From: Oxyruncus cristatus
Lineage: Eukaryota; Chordata; Aves; Passeriformes; Cotingidae
NCBI GenBank assembly: GCA_013399855.1
Contig: VXAY01002463.1
Span: forward strand, 278,667 to 342,666
Reading direction: 5' to 3'
Length of the DNA stretch: 64,000 bases
Position 1 is the first letter of the stretch. Each line of letters begins with the position of its first letter. The position numbers and the translations under genes are program-made. Below are positions 1-9,250 of this stretch, in pieces. The notes beneath the pieces are model-generated. The model was given only the letters and a program-made list of their open reading frames with translations. It did not search any database and was not told the DNA's origin.

Positions 1-640
1 GCTGAAGTCCTTCTACTTCTCGTAAGTATATTCACTAGTCTGTCATCCATGCCTTTAATGAAAATATTAAATAATACATCTCCCAGAACTACTGTATGTG
101 AGGTCAATTTGAAAGAGCCTCCTAGGTTGGCATAAAACTAGTGAGAACTCTGCTCTGAGTGTGCAGGGTTTTTTTCCCAACCAGTTCTGCATCTGCAGCT
201 GCGCCAGCTGCGTTTGATCAAATAAATTTCCCAAATTTATTTGTAAAAATGTCCCATGCATCCACATCAATAGACTTACATGGGACAGACTATCAAAAAC
301 ATCTAGTGCTTCTTGCATATCCTCTTGGCCAGCTAACATGTCAAGAAGGAAATTCGAATGGCTTGGCATATTTTGTCAAATCCTGACAAATCCATATTAC
401 CCTTTCCTTAACACCTTATTATCTACCAGCTGCACAAAAACAGATTAACGATTTTGTTTCTCTCTCTTTTAGGGTGTCAAAATGAGGTCAAATGCTTCTA
501 AAGTCCTTGGGATTTCCTTTTCCCCATTCTAAATATTGGTCTTTTTCCATTTTTCTTTTGTTCTCTGAATCATCTCTTCTTTATACATTTCTGGAAATAT
601 TTTTTTTGTGCTTTGGCTAACATTTTGAACAACTTGAGGG
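1..640 (-). mobile_element. Ancient CR1-type LINE fragment (reverse-transcriptase region), runs off the left edge
   Basis: Read on the minus strand, this follows the reverse-transcriptase part of the old amniote CR1 elements common in turtles and crocodilians. Around 49-77 the minus strand encodes a diverged form of the conserved block LFNIFI, followed by residues like MDD. Around 340-400 the plus strand carries the familiar antisense text for the segment upstream of it (AAGGAAATT, then TTGGCATATTTTGTC, then TGACAAATCCAT). The frame is destroyed by stops and indels, so the piece is dead. The block that should hold the catalytic F-A-D-D lies at or beyond base 1. The match is clearest in 1-480 and weak from 480 to 640. 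Family is assigned from remembered consensus patterns only. Confidence 0.68.
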
Positions 641-989
641 TATTTTTCAGCAATACAAAGATAACATACCTGAGTAACTCTGACCTCTTCTTTCCCTATT
701 TTGATCTGTTTTCCTATTTTGTTATCAACTTGATCATGATGAATTTATTTTCAAAACAAACTTATTTAAAATAAAAGTCTTTTAAATTTGATCTTTTCTA
801 GTATCATGTACCAGTTACTACTTTCTGCACATTTTTCCCCTGATAAAATTTAAGGATTTTTTTAAATTATAGCTCTGAACAGATAATAAGCCAATGAACT
901 AGAGCTAGAACCAGCACTGGAATTCAATCATCTCTGCTGGTAAATTCTTATAGTGCCCATGGTTTTGGCCACAACCAACCAGCCAGAAA

Positions 990-1170
990 ATTTCTGGATC
1001 CAGTTCAGGAGTTAGTTCAGGTTGGGGACCATTCCCAAAAGCACAGATCTGCCTGTGTTGTGCTGGAGACTAAGAGAGTTTAATATCGTGGATGTGGCTG
1101 GACTGTGCAAATTGGCCTCAGTGTCAGAGAATGATCCCTGACACTGTTTGGTTTATTAGTACAGATTTAA
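990..1170. repeat. Possible dispersed repeat, copy A (resembles 20720-20930)
   Basis: The core TTGGCCTCA, then GTCAG, then CCC, GACAC, TG and TTAGTA recurs in the same order and similar spacing near 20860-20920, with roughly two-thirds identity over about 55 bases by eye. Upstream similarity is weaker. The most likely source is an old LTR or other interspersed repeat. I cannot name the family, and a chance match in moderately complex sequence is possible. Confidence 0.3.
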
Positions 1171-2903
1171 CACTTATCTCCTGATATTTTCCTTATCCAT
1201 CAGACGTTAAGTTAGTTGAAATCCCTCAGTCCCAATAGTTCTTACATTTATATGTCACAGTTACATTGTTAATACTCCCCCATCAACAGAGTCTCTGGAC
1301 TTGGTAGTCCGTAGGAGTCATGTATGCCTTTTATCTCAATTCATGGATATTTGATTATTCCATATTTCCCTTTCTTCTGTGTTCATATTTGATTTTCTTT
1401 TTTTCCCCTAGATATATAAGGCAATAACTTCCCAATTTTCCCTTCCTTTAGTTCCAGGTCAAGCAATTCTTTTTCAATATTTCTACTTTTTACATAAAGC
1501 CAGGTAATAAGAATTCCAGTAGTCTGGATGATGAGCTGGAGACACAAGCTCGGTGAAAGATTCCCTATAAATTTCATTTGGTTTTCTTTCAAATAGCAAT
1601 AAAAATGGGTTTCTGAGAAAATTACTCACTTCTTGGATTTGATATTTGATTCTACTCCCTGCAAAATGACAGAAATGAGAGATGAGCATTTTTACACATT
1701 TGGTAAATATATATAACTAATTATTAGAATTTCTTACAATATTTAGCTCTGCATATTTTTTCAGATCTTTTATATTAGGCCTTCCAGGTGCACACAGGTG
1801 TGACAGCTCTTTCAAGCACAGCGTATTGAAGGATGGAGACTTTGCATGAGTAACCATTTTATCAGGTTTAACAATAAGTGGCAAATTTAGACAGCGTGTT
1901 TTGGACCCCTAATTAGCAAAACATCATAGGCTATTCAAAGTAGTATAGATGGGAAAAAATAACCCTTAAAACTTACAACCCCCCCTAAAGTTTATTTTTT
2001 TTTTTCATATCCATACACACACTGGAATATATATTTTGAAAGGAGAGAAAAAAAACCCAGGCCTTCAGTAACTGCTGAGACATTGAAACAGTTTTCACAA
2101 CATCATAGATAATTACAATTATCCTTCTCTTAGGGACATTGGAGCTGCCAATTTTCTGCAATCGAAAATAAATAAATAATTCAGAACAGATGTTGACTAC
2201 TCATCCCAGTTTAATAGAAAGCTTTAGGCAGTCATGTCAGCACTAAACTTGAAAACAGTGTTACACCTTGAAAATTCTCTTTTATTTCCTCCTTTTTTTG
2301 TTTTCCTCTTTCGTTTTTATCTTGTAATATTTGGAAAAAGTTTCAAGTTTGTCATGAGGTGATTTAGAACAGTAGAAGAAAAAACACAACATTTTAGCAG
2401 CTCCGTTTGGATTAGAAATGTCTGGTGGGAACCTGTTTATTAACCAGGAGAAATCTCAAGTGCCTGTGGGTGGCACTGTAGGTATTTGGTCATTAATTAT
2501 TAACATACCAAGTAGTGTAGCTCACACAACTGTGTGGTGGAGGTTCTTCAGCACAACTCTGACACTCATTAGAAGTAAGATTCACACAGTGAAAAGGTTT
2601 TTGTTCAGTTCTTTTGGCTAACAAAGGTTATCAGTGTGTCAGATTGACTACTATATGTGGTAATATCAGCTGCATTTTGTCTCTGTGTTGATGATTGTTT
2701 TATTTAGGTGAGGATAAACACTCTTCAGTCACTTCTGAAGTGTGCTGAGCTCCATGAGCCTTGGCATAGTGATATCACTTATCTTTGCCTGATGGTTTGG
2801 CATTTTTTTTTCTTTAAGCTCTTTTTCTGTGCTTGCTACATGCAGACACTTTCTCTTCCAATATGCAGTTTCCAAGGAGTAGTATAATCTATTTGTTCAT
2901 TGC

Positions 2904-2937
2904 TGCAACAAATAAATAATAATAATAAAAAAAAAAC
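2904..2937. repeat. A/AAT-rich simple repeat
   Basis: A short tract of AAT and AAAT units that ends in a run of A, followed by CCCT. It is low-complexity sequence; no transposon body is recognisable next to it. Confidence 0.8.
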
Positions 2938-4624
2938 CCTGCTCAGACTTTTGCTTTTTGCTTACAGTCAAACATAAACATCATTTAATTTTGGTGGGGT
3001 TTTGGGATTTTGTTTGTTTGGTCAGTCAGTTGGTTGGTTTGTTGGGCTTTTTTTGTGCTTGCTGCCTTTCTGGGGTATTTTATGAGAAATTTGCAGAGGT
3101 AGAATAAAATAGTCTCTTCCTTTTAGCCAGATTTTAAATCTTTCAGTTTTAGTAGGTGCTACAGTTAGGAAAATTGTTATATTATTGCCTTTTTGGAAAT
3201 TAAAGTGGGATCCTCTCAACTTCTGACAAAACCCGACTCCCGCCCGTACGTCAAGGCAGCCAATACTGAAAATACAAGTCATTAGTTCTATGACCCAGAA
3301 GTTCCTTGGTTCAGAAAATCATACTACTGCTGGAAGACTGGGGATGTGTTCTGGATATTACAAACATCTCAGATCTTTCAGCTGGGATGCAGAAAAAAAT
3401 TAAACTGTGACAGTTTGTTACATGCACTTTGGGGCTGTGCCTATACTGTCTAACTAAATACCACCCAGTACATTTCTGGACTTTCCAACATAATTATCTA
3501 TATTATCTATACTTCTAACTGTTAAATACCTACAACAGACTCTGACTTGCTTCAAGTTTGTCCCAATTTGCAGTTTCCTAAACAGCCCTTGGGAACAGTA
3601 GATTTCCAGACACCATTTCCAACAGGCAGTTTGCATACAGCCGTTCTGTTTTCAGAGTCTGAGATGGATGTTAGCTCCTCCCTGCCAGTTGGCCAGAAAT
3701 GTTTCCAAGAATGTGTTAATTTATTGCTGTAGAGGTAGACAGAGGGAATCCAACCTCAGAAATGTGTTTGAAATATTTCTTTAGATGAGATAAAAACCAA
3801 TTCTTCCTCCTTCTTCTTCCTCTTGCTACATTCCTTACAGCTCATTCAGCTGATGTGGGAGACGGGTACATAGCAGCATGCCTTTAAAGGATGCATTGAA
3901 TACATTAGAGCTTTGCAAGTTTTGCAAGCTGTATATCTGGTTTTAGATTAAATTAAACATCATAGTTCTGACAGACAGAATATGAAGGTTTCTTAAGAAT
4001 TATCCCAGGAGGAAAAAGAATCCGAAAGTCTACAAGGGCAAATATTATTGGCAAATTCTATTGCAATGCTTCATGTGACTAGATCAGAATAAGTCCTTCT
4101 GTTGTCATCTTTAGAGTCTGTTTGTTTCTCCTTATCACCTGCCTTTTGACAATACCTTTATTTTCTGTGGGTTAGTCTTTTTGGGGGGTGTAGTAATGGA
4201 AGGAACGGAAGAAAAGGGCACACTCACGGTTCTGTGTAATTCAGGCATCATGGCTGAGTGAAAAATACTGTGAAATACCCTAAAACCTCACTAGAGTTGT
4301 ACAAGGGAAAACATCCTTTTTGCTTGTAGCTATATTTATTAGGAACTTTAAATTACTCAAAGCTTGAAGTATATTTAACTTTGCACTAAATACAAGAAGA
4401 AATTAAAAGTGGGTTTTCACTACTTTATTTTATTCCCTAAATAAAGCTGAAAATACGTGCAGTAGGTCAGGACATTGGACCCCAGACTTCAGCTGTGGTT
4501 GGGAAGTAAAGCCTACTGACAGTGTGTGCTGCAGGACTGCTGCTGATACAGTGTGTTTCCTGTCAGTGATTAACAACAGGCACTGCATATGACTTCATCC
4601 TTGTCTTCTTTCTCTCATTTGCAG

Positions 4625-4717
4625 ATGTGTCTACTGTGCCTTTTCTGTTTCTGTCCAAGATGATTGTAACCTTGAGTTCCAGTCCTACCCTCAAATTGAC
4701 TCATCAGGGCTACATTC
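4625..4717 (+). other. Exon-like segment, unproven
   Basis: A pyrimidine-rich tract ends in TTTGCAG at 4618-4624, and 93 bases later comes CATTC followed by GTAAGG, a good 5' splice-site match. The segment is an exact multiple of three and two of its three forward frames are open. Neither translation resembles a family I recognise, and it does not join in an open frame to the candidate at 5068-5206. Chance splice-like signals are common in 64 kb of vertebrate DNA, so this is only a candidate (coding, lncRNA or nothing). Confidence 0.15.
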
Positions 4718-5067
4718 GTAAGGAATTTATATTTTTTAATTTTCATACCTAATAAAACCAGGTAGCAAAATACTTTCCTCTGCCAAAATTAGCACATAAT
4801 TTTACATATACTTTGAGGACAAGTAATTTTTATGGGGAGAAATTATTTGAAGACTTTTGGTAAACAAAACCACCAAGATGCAGAACACAGCAATGGTGAA
4901 ATGTGCCCGCTGGTGTTCAGAAAAACACACTCCAGTGTGTTGACTTACATTATTTTGGATACACACTGGAATGATTGTACTGCTAATGCTACTTAAAAGG
5001 TCAATATTTGTCACACTGTGCAATGTTCCCAATGTCTTAACTGCCTGTACAGCCCGTACTGTGACAG

Positions 5068-5206
5068 GATATGAGCCTTTTCAAGCTTCACTGCAATTAT
5101 CCTCAGAACACCCAGTGGGATAAGAAAGTTTTTATGCCATTTCCACATATCAGGATTGAAGATACAGGAAACCAGCACAGATTGTTAAGGCCGGATCTGC
5201 AACAAG
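5068..5206 (+). other. Exon-like segment with strong donor site, unproven
   Basis: An acceptor-like GTGACAG is followed by an open frame with ATG at 5071 that runs to CAACAAG and then GTATGT, a near-perfect 5' splice donor at 5207. About 46 codons are open in that frame. With the alternative upstream acceptor at 5052 every frame is closed. I recognise no protein family. It could be a first coding exon, a non-coding exon or chance. Confidence 0.15.
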
Positions 5207-6042
5207 GTATGTTTATATGGAGGTTGCTTCTCCCACTGCATCCCTGCTCTGGTGTTATCCTCTTACCTCCCCATCACTAAATCACCCTGACACCAAATGA
5301 GCTTACATCAACTCTCCCAGCAGGTCTGAAGAAGTTGGCAGGAATATTAGGACATATTTTCTTCCATTTTTCTCCTAAATGACCCATGAAATGCCATTTA
5401 TATATGATTGTTCCATAAATATCCTTTCTGACCAATGTATCTGGGTTTTCTTTTCACAAAAGCATGAGTTATGAGGGGGAAAGTGGAAGAATTCACACTC
5501 ACATTTTGTCTGGACACACAAATAGGGTCAGCCAAGGCATGCATTAGGACCATTAATGCATTAAAACAGAATACTCCTCACATCAGTTTGGTCCTCCAGT
5601 CATTCAAACATTACAATCAACGTAGTAAAATACAAAAGGTCTTATAGATATTTACCAATTTTATGAGGAATCAGAAATTTTACTGAACAGTGAATGCATT
5701 GTAAGTCCAAGGGCTAGAGCTGGCTGCTAAAATGACACTGTATAATATACTAAATATTACTTGAAAATAATATGAAGAGTGATTTTTGCCACAGGATAAA
5801 GTCTTTTACTTAAATCTAAGCACAAATTTGGATACAAGAAAGCAATCGAATTTCATCTTTTATCCTCTATTTTCTGCTATAGGTTATTATCTATATGCAA
5901 TTACAGTCATAAATTTACAGATCACAAAGATGTGATATCTTGGGCTAATATCTCAGTATTATGCTTGTTTAACTTAAAGATAATAACAATCATTTTTTTC
6001 TTCTCTTCAGAATATGTCTTGGTATCACCAATTCATCTTAAG

Positions 6043-6332
6043 GAGATACTAGAAAGAGTACCTGAGGGACTGCAGTGACGGGACAAGGGGGAATGGCTTT
6101 GAACTGAAAGAGAACAGGTTTGGCTTAGATATTAGGAAAAAAAAATCTTTCCTCTGAGGGTGGTGAAGCACTGGGACAGTTTGCCCAGAGAGGTTGTGGA
6201 TGTCTCATCCCTGGAAGTGTTCAAGGACAGGTTGTATGGGGTCTAGCAAAAGATGTCCCTCCTCATGGAAGGACGGTTGGAACCAGATGATCTTTCAGGT
6301 CCCTTTGAACACAAACTATTCCATGATTCCAT
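6043..6332 (+). mobile_element. CR1 LINE, 5'-truncated 3' end
   Basis: This is the last part of CR1 ORF2 plus the 3' UTR. Landmarks in order are GACGGGACAAGGGGGAATGG near 6077, the TTAGATATTAGG block, the GAGGGTGGTGAAGCACTGG block, the GAGGTTGTGGATGTC block, and the terminal GATGATCTTTCAGGTCCC. It ends in CCATGATTCCAT, a diverged copy of the CR1 terminal octamers. There is no poly(A). It is severely 5'-truncated, as most CR1 copies are, and carries no open ORF2. A second CR1 3' end abuts its last base. Confidence 0.92.
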
Positions 6333-6472
6333 AGAACAGGCTCCCTGGGGAAGCCATCATGGCACCAAACCTGTTAGAGCTCAAGGAGCAGCTGGACCAT
6401 GACTTAGTCATATGGTTTATTTTAAGCTAGATTATGGGTCTGTTGAAACCCGAGATATTCTATGATTCTATG
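6333..6472 (+). mobile_element. Second CR1 3' end, different subfamily, joined directly to the first
   Basis: It starts inside the ORF2 C-terminal block (GAACAGGCTCCCTGGGG) and shows the subfamily marks GGCACCAAACCTGTTAGAG, CAAGGAGCAGCTGGACCATG and TCATATGGTTTATTTTAAG. It ends in a clean ATTCTATGATTCTATG at 6457-6472. The middle of the 3' UTR is partly deleted. The TCATATGGTTT subfamily differs from its left neighbour, so this is not a simple duplication of that copy. Only about 140 bases are present and nothing is coding. Confidence 0.85.
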
Positions 6473-6691
6473 CTTTCTCTTAATCTGCAGATACCCCAGG
6501 AAACCACTAGTAAGGACTTTTTTTCTATCTGCTATTGTGTAAACGTTATAATAATTATGAAGAAAAAATGATGTAGATAAATACTACCAGTAGTAGTAAA
6601 ACTACTGATATTTATACTACTTTTAGATTTAAGAATAGGGAAAAAAATTATCTGGACAGCTTTTTACACATTAATTTGACTGCCACATTAT

Positions 6692-7530
6692 CCAGGAGTT
6701 AGAAGATATTTTAAGAGGAAGAATAATTAAATATATGGAAGTAAATGGGAAAAAGGGTAAAATGTGACATGGATTCACCAAAGATAGATCACATTAGCCT
6801 CGGCAGATATTTCTTTTTGATGAGTTAATTGATTTTCCAGATAAAGGAAAGGCAGTAGGTTTAATCTAACTGGACTTCAGTAAATCACTTGACACGTTGC
6901 CATATGGGAAATCATTGATTATACTGCAGAAGATGCAGATTAGTATTAGAATTAGATACAAACAAATGGAACACTATGAGGGTAGTGAAAAAGTATTATT
7001 GACTTTTACAGGTTAAGGATAACTTAAAAGTTGAGTCACGTATTATTCTTGAGGTTTTCCCAGAACTAGTGCTTAAGAAATTAATCATAATATCTTTATT
7101 ACTGATCCTGGCACAAGTCTGCTGCTAATGCACAATGTTAGAAGGCATTGTTGGTAAAAGGAGCTTGAAGACTGTTCTAGGAAATATGAGAAATATTAAT
7201 TGTAAGTTTGTATAAAGTGCAAGGGAATGTGCTTAATTTAACAAGAAGAATTTCTTCTATAAGGTGGGGAACCATCAACTAGAAAACACAGAGAAAATAA
7301 AACAACTTGGAATCACAGTCAATCACAGGAAAATTTTAATGAAATAATGCCATATGATATAACAGGACAGGTTTATCTAGGAAAGAAAACATTTACATCA
7401 GTGTTTGAGGCACAACTGAGTATTCATCTAGAACATTGTTCAGATGCTTATTCACCTGCCTTGAAGAAAGAGGCATTGAAGAAGGAAAGAGTTACTGACT
7501 AAGCCAATGATATTTATACCCCAGCTGCTT
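6692..7530 (+). mobile_element. Ancient CR1-type LINE, reverse-transcriptase fragment
   Basis: Read on the plus strand this follows old amniote CR1 ORF2 collinearly for over 800 bases. Landmarks are ATTTTAAGAGGAAGAATAAT near 6708, ATGGATTCACCAAAG near 6769, CTGGACTTCAGTAAATCACT near 6869 (the L-D-F-S-K-A-F-D block), TTTATTACTGATCCTGGCAC near 7095, and the GGGGAACCATCAACTAGAA segment near 7265. Many indels and stops break the frame, so it is non-functional. The degree of decay is much greater than in the bird CR1 copies nearby, which implies an insertion well before modern birds. The match fades after about 7520. Confidence 0.75.
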
Positions 7531-8400
7531 TAACGATTTTTACACAAAAGGAAGATTGCAAAAAGAAAGGAAAATAAATCAAATCCACCGAATATATGTA
7601 AAATAATGTAAGAGTTTGATTACATTGTGAAAGTGATGATATGATGTGATGCTTGTGACACTGAGGGACTGTACTCCTTGAGCCAAAAAATTCATTCCAA
7701 TGATCTTAGGTCCAAAACCGGAATAAATGGCTTCTTCTCCTACTGGTGTAATAAGGTCTTTAAATGATAGAAAAGTATTTCAAGCAGGCACATACATGCA
7801 AAAATAGATTTTCTTTCCAGATAAAGGAAAGACAACATAAATTTATTTAAAAACATAAATTTATTTCCAATTTTTGAAGGTACTTTGGGTCCAGGAGCAT
7901 GAACATCATTGTCATCATTAATATTCACTCTGTGCTTGTTATATATATTCTAATAGTCTGAGACATCCCAGTCACATACTATGGTCTTGTTCTTTCCTGC
8001 AAAACAGAAAAATGTTTGCTTCCTTACAATTATATTTACATAAAAAGAAATATATATTGAATTTCAAAGTTAAGTCCCTGTATTGCAGATGTAGCCTGGT
8101 GCAATAGTTCTTATTTGGGCATTTTTATAAATAAGAAAAGTCATACATTCCCATCTTTATGAAAAGCCAAAGGGGTAATTGGGAACAGACAGTCATCATC
8201 ACTTTGGTCCCTAGAAAAATCACTGAGCCAGCCCTCTTTTAATAAGTTTCTGGGCAGATGAAAGAGAAGGTTACGGGAAACAGTCAGAATTTCTTAAGAG
8301 TAAAATATACTTGAGCAACCTGAGCACCTTCTGGGATAAAATAAATGGCTGGGTTTGTGGATAAAAAGGGAGAAGCATTATTTGTCTTGACTTTGGTAAG
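7531..8400. other. Unique AT-rich sequence
   Basis: No gene or named repeat is recognised. The left part may still contain decayed 3' sequence of the ancient CR1 to its left. Reading frames are under 65 codons. Confidence 0.5.
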
Positions 8401-8463
8401 TCTTTATCAATGACCTGGAAGAGTGGTTGCTTATCAAATATGCAGATGACATTAAGTTTGGGG
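8401..8463 (+). mobile_element. Older CR1, left piece (reverse-transcriptase block)
   Basis: TCTTTATCAATGACCTGG followed by GCAGATGACATTAAGTTTGG is the CR1 block that encodes F-I-N-D-L and then the catalytic A-D-D-T-K-L region of reverse transcriptase. The catalytic pair of aspartates (GCAGATGAC, A-D-D) is preserved at about 8443-8451. The sequence that should follow appears again only after 8764, which suggests the two pieces are one element interrupted by the younger CR1 between them. Confidence 0.7.
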
Positions 8464-8475
8464 AAAAAAGTCAAT

Positions 8476-8720
8476 AAAACTAAAAGAGGGTAGGTTTAGA
8501 ATAGGTATTAGGAAGAAATTCTCTACTGTGAGGGTGGTGAGGCACTGCAAAAGGCTGTCCAGAGAAGCTGTGGATGTGCCACCCCGGGAAGTGCTCAGGG
8601 CGAGGTTGCATGGAGCTTTGAGCAATCTGGTCTAGTGAAAGGTGACCCTGCCTATGGCAGAGCGGTTGGAACAGATGGTCTTTAAGATCCCTTCCAACCC
8701 AAACCATTCCATGATTCCAT
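8476..8720 (+). mobile_element. Younger CR1 LINE 3' end, apparently nested in an older CR1
   Basis: A typical 5'-truncated bird CR1: AGGTTTAGAATAGGTATTAG, then GAAGAAATTCTCTACTGTGA, then GAAGCTGTGGATGTGCCACC, then AGCAATCTGGTCTAGTG (the ORF2 stop region), then GATCCCTTCCAACCCAAACC and CCATGATTCCAT at the 3' end. It lies between two pieces that together follow the order of one older CR1. No ORF2 frame of useful length remains. Confidence 0.88.
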
Positions 8721-8764
8721 AATCTATAAGGTTTCTTCTAACCCAATCCATTCTAAAATTCTTT
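8721..8764 (+). mobile_element. Tiny extra CR1 3' tail joined to the preceding copy
   Basis: Immediately after the CCATGATTCCAT end of the preceding CR1 comes another 40-odd bases of CR1 3' UTR: GGTTTCTTCTAACCCAATCC followed by ATTCTAAAATTCTTTGG. This is a second, shorter CR1 terminus in the same orientation. It could be a separate, extremely short insertion or a duplicated tail made during reverse transcription. Confidence 0.6.
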
Positions 8765-9250
8765 GGTATGCTTAAGAGCCAGACTGCCTTCAAGAGGGAT
8801 CTGGGCAAACTGGAGGAATTGCTCAACAGAAACCCGGTGAAATTCAACAAGGAGTAGTGCAGAGTTGAGTGTCTGGAAAAGAATAACTCCTTGCAATCCC
8901 AGAAACTGGATAGCTGCTATACAGAAAAGACCCCATGGAGACAGAGGGTCAGGAAGCTGCACAAGCCACCAGGGGATCAAAGCAGCAACAAGGGCCACTA
9001 ACACCCTGGGCTGCATGAGCATGGACACAGCCTGCATGAGCATGGACTGAGAGAAGTGACTGTTCTCTTCTCAGCTCTTGTCAGCCCAACTCTGCATCCA
9101 CTTTTGGGCATTACAATAAAAGAAAGACATTGATATACTGCAGTTAGTTCACTGGATGGTTGGGGGCTGGAGCATTTGCTGTAGTACTGAGGCTGAGGGA
9201 GCTGGACTTCATCCAAAAAATGAGAAGGTTTCAATGGGAGGTCAGTGTTG
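8765..9250 (+). mobile_element. Older CR1, right piece (ORF2 C-terminal part)
   Basis: The plus strand continues the ORF2 order expected after the 8401-8463 piece: CAAGAGGGATCTGGGCAAAC near 8792, AAATTCAACAAGGAGTAGTG near 8841 (K-F-N-K-E, then a stop), a degraded segment with GGGATCAAAGCAGCAACAAG near 8972, CTCTTGTCAGCCCAACTCTG near 9075, and GAGGCTGAGGGAGCTGGAC near 9190. Stops and deletions make it non-coding. The long minus-strand frame that overlaps here is antisense to this element and is not a gene. Confidence 0.75.

Larger units (their letters stand above)
641..6042. other. Unique AT-rich non-coding sequence
   Basis: No gene, RNA or recognised mobile element is visible in most of this stretch, and no reading frame exceeds about 86 codons. 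It contains an A/AAT-rich simple tract near 2904-2937, a GT-rich tract near 3000-3052, a segment at about 990-1170 that resembles 20720-20930, and two splice-site-bounded segments (4625-4717 and 5068-5206) listed separately. Confidence 0.6.
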
